From Mycolicibacterium sp. CR10 (lineage in GTDB: Bacteria > Actinomycetota > Actinomycetes > Mycobacteriales > Mycobacteriaceae): 64,000 bases of DNA. Made by a program: the position numbers and the translations under genes. Positions 61,418 to 64,000 of the stretch are shown piece by piece (positions within the stretch are counted from its first letter, which is position 1; each line of letters begins with the position of its first letter). The notes beneath the pieces are model-generated. The model worked only from the letters and a program-made list of their open reading frames with translations, was not told where the DNA came from and searched no databases. Location: positions 48,000 through 111,999 of the forward strand of contig NZ_STGE01000048.1 of NCBI RefSeq assembly GCF_005222675.1, written 5' to 3'.

Positions 61418-63067
61418 GTGACTGACGGACCGTTGATCGTGCAGTCCGACAAGACGGTGCTGCTCGAGGTCGACCATGAACTGGCGAGTGAGGCCCGCGC
61501 CGCGATCGCCCCCTTCGCCGAGCTGGAGCGAGCGCCCGAACACATCCACACCTTCCGGATCACCCCGCTGGCGCTGTGGAACGCCCGCGCCGCCGGCCAC
61601 GACGCCGAGCAGGTGGTCGACGCCCTCGTCAGCTTCTCCCGCTATGCAGTACCCCAGCCACTGCTGGTCGACATCGTCGACACCATGGCCCGCTACGGCC
61701 GCCTGCAGTTGGTCAAGCATCCGGCTCACGGGCTGATGTTGGTCAGCCTGGACCGCGCAGTGCTCGAGGAGGTGCTGCGCCACAAGAAGATCGCCCCGAT
61801 GCTCGGTGCACGTGTGGACGACGACACCGTCATCGTCCACAACAGCGAGCGCGGCCGGGTCAAGCAGATGCTGCTCAAGATCGGTTGGCCTGCAGAAGAT
61901 CTTGCCGGCTACGTCGACGGCGAGGCGCACCCGATCAGCCTCGCTCAGGATGGCTGGCACCTGCGCGACTACCAGGAGATGGCTGCCGACTCCTTCTGGC
62001 AGGGCGGCTCGGGTGTAGTGGTGCTTCCATGCGGTGCCGGAAAGACGATCGTCGGTGCCGCGGCCATGGCGAAGGCCGGGGCCACCACGCTGATCCTGGT
62101 GACCAACACCGTGGCGGGTCGGCAGTGGAAGCGTGAGCTGGTGGCGCGGACGTCCCTGACCGAAGACGAAATCGGCGAGTACTCCGGTGAGCGCAAGGAG
62201 ATCCGGCCGGTCACGATCGCGACCTATCAGGTGATCACCCGGCGCACCAAGGGCGAATACAAACACCTCGAGCTGTTCGACAGCCGCGACTGGGGCCTCA
62301 TCATCTACGACGAGGTGCACCTGCTGCCCGCGCCGGTGTTCCGGATGACCGCCGATCTGCAGTCACGGCGACGACTCGGGCTGACCGCCACCCTGATTCG
62401 CGAAGACGGCCGCGAAGGCGATGTGTTCTCGCTGATCGGGCCCAAACGTTATGACGCACCGTGGAAGGACATCGAGGCACAGGGCTGGATCGCGCCCGCC
62501 GAATGCATCGAGGTGCGCGTCACGATGACCGACAACGAGCGCATGCTCTATGCGACCGCCGAACCCGAGGAACGCTACAAACTGTGCGCCACGGCGCACA
62601 CCAAGATTGCCGTGGTGAAGTCGATCCTGGAGCGCCACCCCAGCGAACCCACCCTGGTGATCGGCGCGTATCTCGATCAGCTCGATGAACTCGGCGCCGA
62701 GCTCGACGCCCCAGTGATCCAGGGATCGACCAAGACGGCTGAGCGAGAGGCGCTCTACGACGCGTTCCGCCGCGGCGAGATCCGCACCCTGGTGGTTTCG
62801 AAGGTCGCGAACTTCTCCATCGACCTACCGGAAGCCAGTGTGGCCGTGCAGGTTTCCGGAACATTCGGGTCACGCCAGGAGGAGGCCCAGCGGCTGGGGC
62901 GGCTGCTCCGACCCAAGGCCGATGGCGGCGGCGCGATCTTCTACTCGGTGGTCTCCCGCGACAGCCTCGACGCCGAGTACGCCGCACACCGGCAGCGGTT
63001 CCTCGCCGAGCAGGGCTACGGCTACATGATCAAGGACGCCGACGACCTGCTCGGGCCGGCGATCTGA
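61418..63067 (+). CDS. ercc3: XPB-type DNA repair helicase (Rv0861c-like)
   Basis: 549 residues from GTG 61418. An N-terminal helicase-associated (damage-recognition) domain precedes a superfamily 2 core: Walker A PCGAGKT, DEVH box IYDEVHLL, GLTATLIRED (motif III plus RED motif), TKTAEREALYDAFRRGE and motif VI QEEAQRLGRLLRP. A 3' to 5' helicase; the RED and ThM regions match XPB. Rv0861c is 542 residues and partners a nuclease (Bax1-type) in other species; none is seen here. Confidence 0.95.
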   Translation: MTDGPLIVQSDKTVLLEVDHELASEARAAIAPFAELERAPEHIHTFRITPLALWNARAAGHDAEQVVDALVSFSRYAVPQPLLVDIVDTMARYGRLQLVKHPAHGLMLVSLDRAVLEEVLRHKKIAPMLGARVDDDTVIVHNSERGRVKQMLLKIGWPAEDLAGYVDGEAHPISLAQDGWHLRDYQEMAADSFWQGGSGVVVLPCGAGKTIVGAAAMAKAGATTLILVTNTVAGRQWKRELVARTSLTEDEIGEYSGERKEIRPVTIATYQVITRRTKGEYKHLELFDSRDWGLIIYDEVHLLPAPVFRMTADLQSRRRLGLTATLIREDGREGDVFSLIGPKRYDAPWKDIEAQGWIAPAECIEVRVTMTDNERMLYATAEPEERYKLCATAHTKIAVVKSILERHPSEPTLVIGAYLDQLDELGAELDAPVIQGSTKTAEREALYDAFRRGEIRTLVVSKVANFSIDLPEASVAVQVSGTFGSRQEEAQRLGRLLRPKADGGGAIFYSVVSRDSLDAEYAAHRQRFLAEQGYGYMIKDADDLLGPAI

Positions 63068-63085
63068 CCCGAGCAGGCGTGCCGG

Positions 63086-64000
63086 TTACAACCACACCGA
63101 CACGGTCACCAGACCTGTGAGGCTGTCTTTTCCTGCGTTGTCAGTCACGTAGATCGTGATCGACCGAGTCGTCACCGCACCCTGATTCGTCCTGAAGGTG
63201 ACCGCCTTGAGGGCTTGCTCGTACTGCGCCGCTGTCCCTGTCCCCGACAGCTTCAGGGTGTGTGAGCCCGGATCCCACGACGACACCGTGACCGGATTTC
63301 CGGCCGGCTGGACGTACCCCAATACGTCGTTGTCCTTCACGAACAACGTGATCTTCACCGTGGCACCGGACAAGGTGTCCAAGTCATCGGTGATGGTGAC
63401 CGACTGCAGGGGCCTGATCGGCGGGTCGTTTAGGTCGTAGGAACTCACTCCGGCGATCAACAAGATCGGCGCCGAGTTCTCGCGCACGTTGATCAGGGCG
63501 GCTCCCGGGATGATGCTGCCGACACCGGAGTCATCGGTCACCGAAATCGACACACCCCGCACCAGCAACGCCCCACCGGTCGCAGTGAACGTCACCGCCT
63601 CCAACGCCTGCTCGTACTGCGCCTTGGTCGCCACACCCGACAACGTCAACGTCTTGTTGCCCGCATCCCAGGTCGCCGTGATCGGAACACCACCGATCGG
63701 CGCGAAAGCCAGGGCGTCACCATTTTGGGCCAGCGTCGTCAACTTCACCGTCGCGCCCGACAGATGCGACGAATCCGTATCCCCAATCGTGGCCGACGAC
63801 AACACCTTCACCGCCGAAGTCCCTAGCGTGTACGTCGGCGTCCCCACCGTCAGCACCGTCGGCGCATCCGAGAACTTCACGTTGATCAGGGCCGCGCCCG
63901 GGATGATGCTGCCCACGCCAGTGTCATCGGTCACCGAAATCGACACACCCCGCACCAGCAACGCCCCACCGGTCGCAGTGAACGTCACCGCCTCCAACGC
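63086..64000 (-). CDS. Secreted repeat protein, C-terminal part (5' end outside window)
   Basis: 305 codons are visible, ending at the TAA (63086-63088); the start lies beyond 64000. The repeat has a 131-residue period: GVSISVTDD, SHLSGATVKL, LSGVATKAQYEQALEAVTF. Two adjacent copies are nearly identical, so this tract is younger than the repeats in the 58017-60863 protein, to which it is clearly related by motif (TLTLSG-x-A-x-YEQAL-AVTF). Confidence 0.9.
   Translation of the reverse strand, partial: ALEAVTFTATGGALLVRGVSISVTDDTGVGSIIPGAALINVKFSDAPTVLTVGTPTYTLGTSAVKVLSSATIGDTDSSHLSGATVKLTTLAQNGDALAFAPIGGVPITATWDAGNKTLTLSGVATKAQYEQALEAVTFTATGGALLVRGVSISVTDDSGVGSIIPGAALINVRENSAPILLIAGVSSYDLNDPPIRPLQSVTITDDLDTLSGATVKITLFVKDNDVLGYVQPAGNPVTVSSWDPGSHTLKLSGTGTAAQYEQALKAVTFRTNQGAVTTRSITIYVTDNAGKDSLTGLVTVSVWL
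63488..64000. repeat. 393-bp tandem DNA repeat in the secreted repeat gene
   Basis: The stretch starting at 63488 recurs at 63881, a period of exactly 393 bp (131 codons). Over the 120 bases visible in the second copy there are only a few mismatches, with runs of tens of identical bases. The array continues beyond the window. Confidence 0.9.

Overview
The window is high-GC DNA with dense, often overlapping genes, many GTG starts and typical actinobacterial protein families. Gene content and order (ctpE, echA6, accD3, prrA/prrB, gltA2, citA, fprB, serC, sepH, moaA2/moaD2, rpfA, moaE2/mog/moaC2, XPB helicase) match, from memory, the Mycobacterium tuberculosis Rv0910-Rv0861c interval read backwards. 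The many insertions relative to that interval, and the absence of a PPE gene, suggest a rapidly growing, environmental mycobacterium (Mycolicibacterium type). The species cannot be told from the sequence alone.

Layout. 1-4101: an accessory five-gene plus-strand run: two membrane proteins, a DapB-like NAD(P) reductase, a cytochrome P450, and a bacterial homologue of the ERG2 sterol isomerase / sigma-1 receptor family. The last three overlap by 4 bp each. 4171-12071: a minus-strand run read from echA6 through an MBL-fold hydrolase, a beta-lactamase-fold lipoprotein, the ctpE cation ATPase, the Rv0909/Rv0910-like pair and a cyclopropane fatty acid synthase-like gene; accD3 diverges from echA6. 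13.7-23 kb: CPBP protease, epoxide hydrolase, three ABC exporter half-transporters and a NaChBac-like voltage-gated channel. 23-35 kb: prrA/prrB, FKBP, FAD oxidoreductase, MarR-MFS pair, two citrate synthases (gltA2, citA), TetR, pdxH, VOC protein and a DUF4239 protein. 35-50 kb: secreted GH1 glycosidase, fprB, AurF-like diiron oxygenase, serC, sepH, TrmH-type methylase, DUF genes, MFS-like protein, glutathionyl-hydroquinone-reductase-like GST, DUF559 protein, cold-shock protein. 50-55.6 kb: molybdenum cofactor genes split around rpfA, which has a Crp-like site and a c-di-AMP (ydaO-type) riboswitch in its long leader. 55.7-64 kb: the Rv0862c-like helicase-associated protein and XPB helicase, separated and then followed by two very large repeat-containing secreted proteins on the opposite strand.

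The main candidates for new biology are: (1) the P450/ERG2-like operon at the left edge; (2) a four-copy family of exactly 65-bp intergenic palindromes (23-bp arms, 19-nt loop) at 4106, 13610, 20057 and 25143; (3) a family of secreted proteins sharing one export/anchor module but carrying either a GH1 enzyme or about 130-residue repeats, two of them bracketing the XPB gene. Gene functions are inferred from motifs and recalled family sequences; no database search was run.
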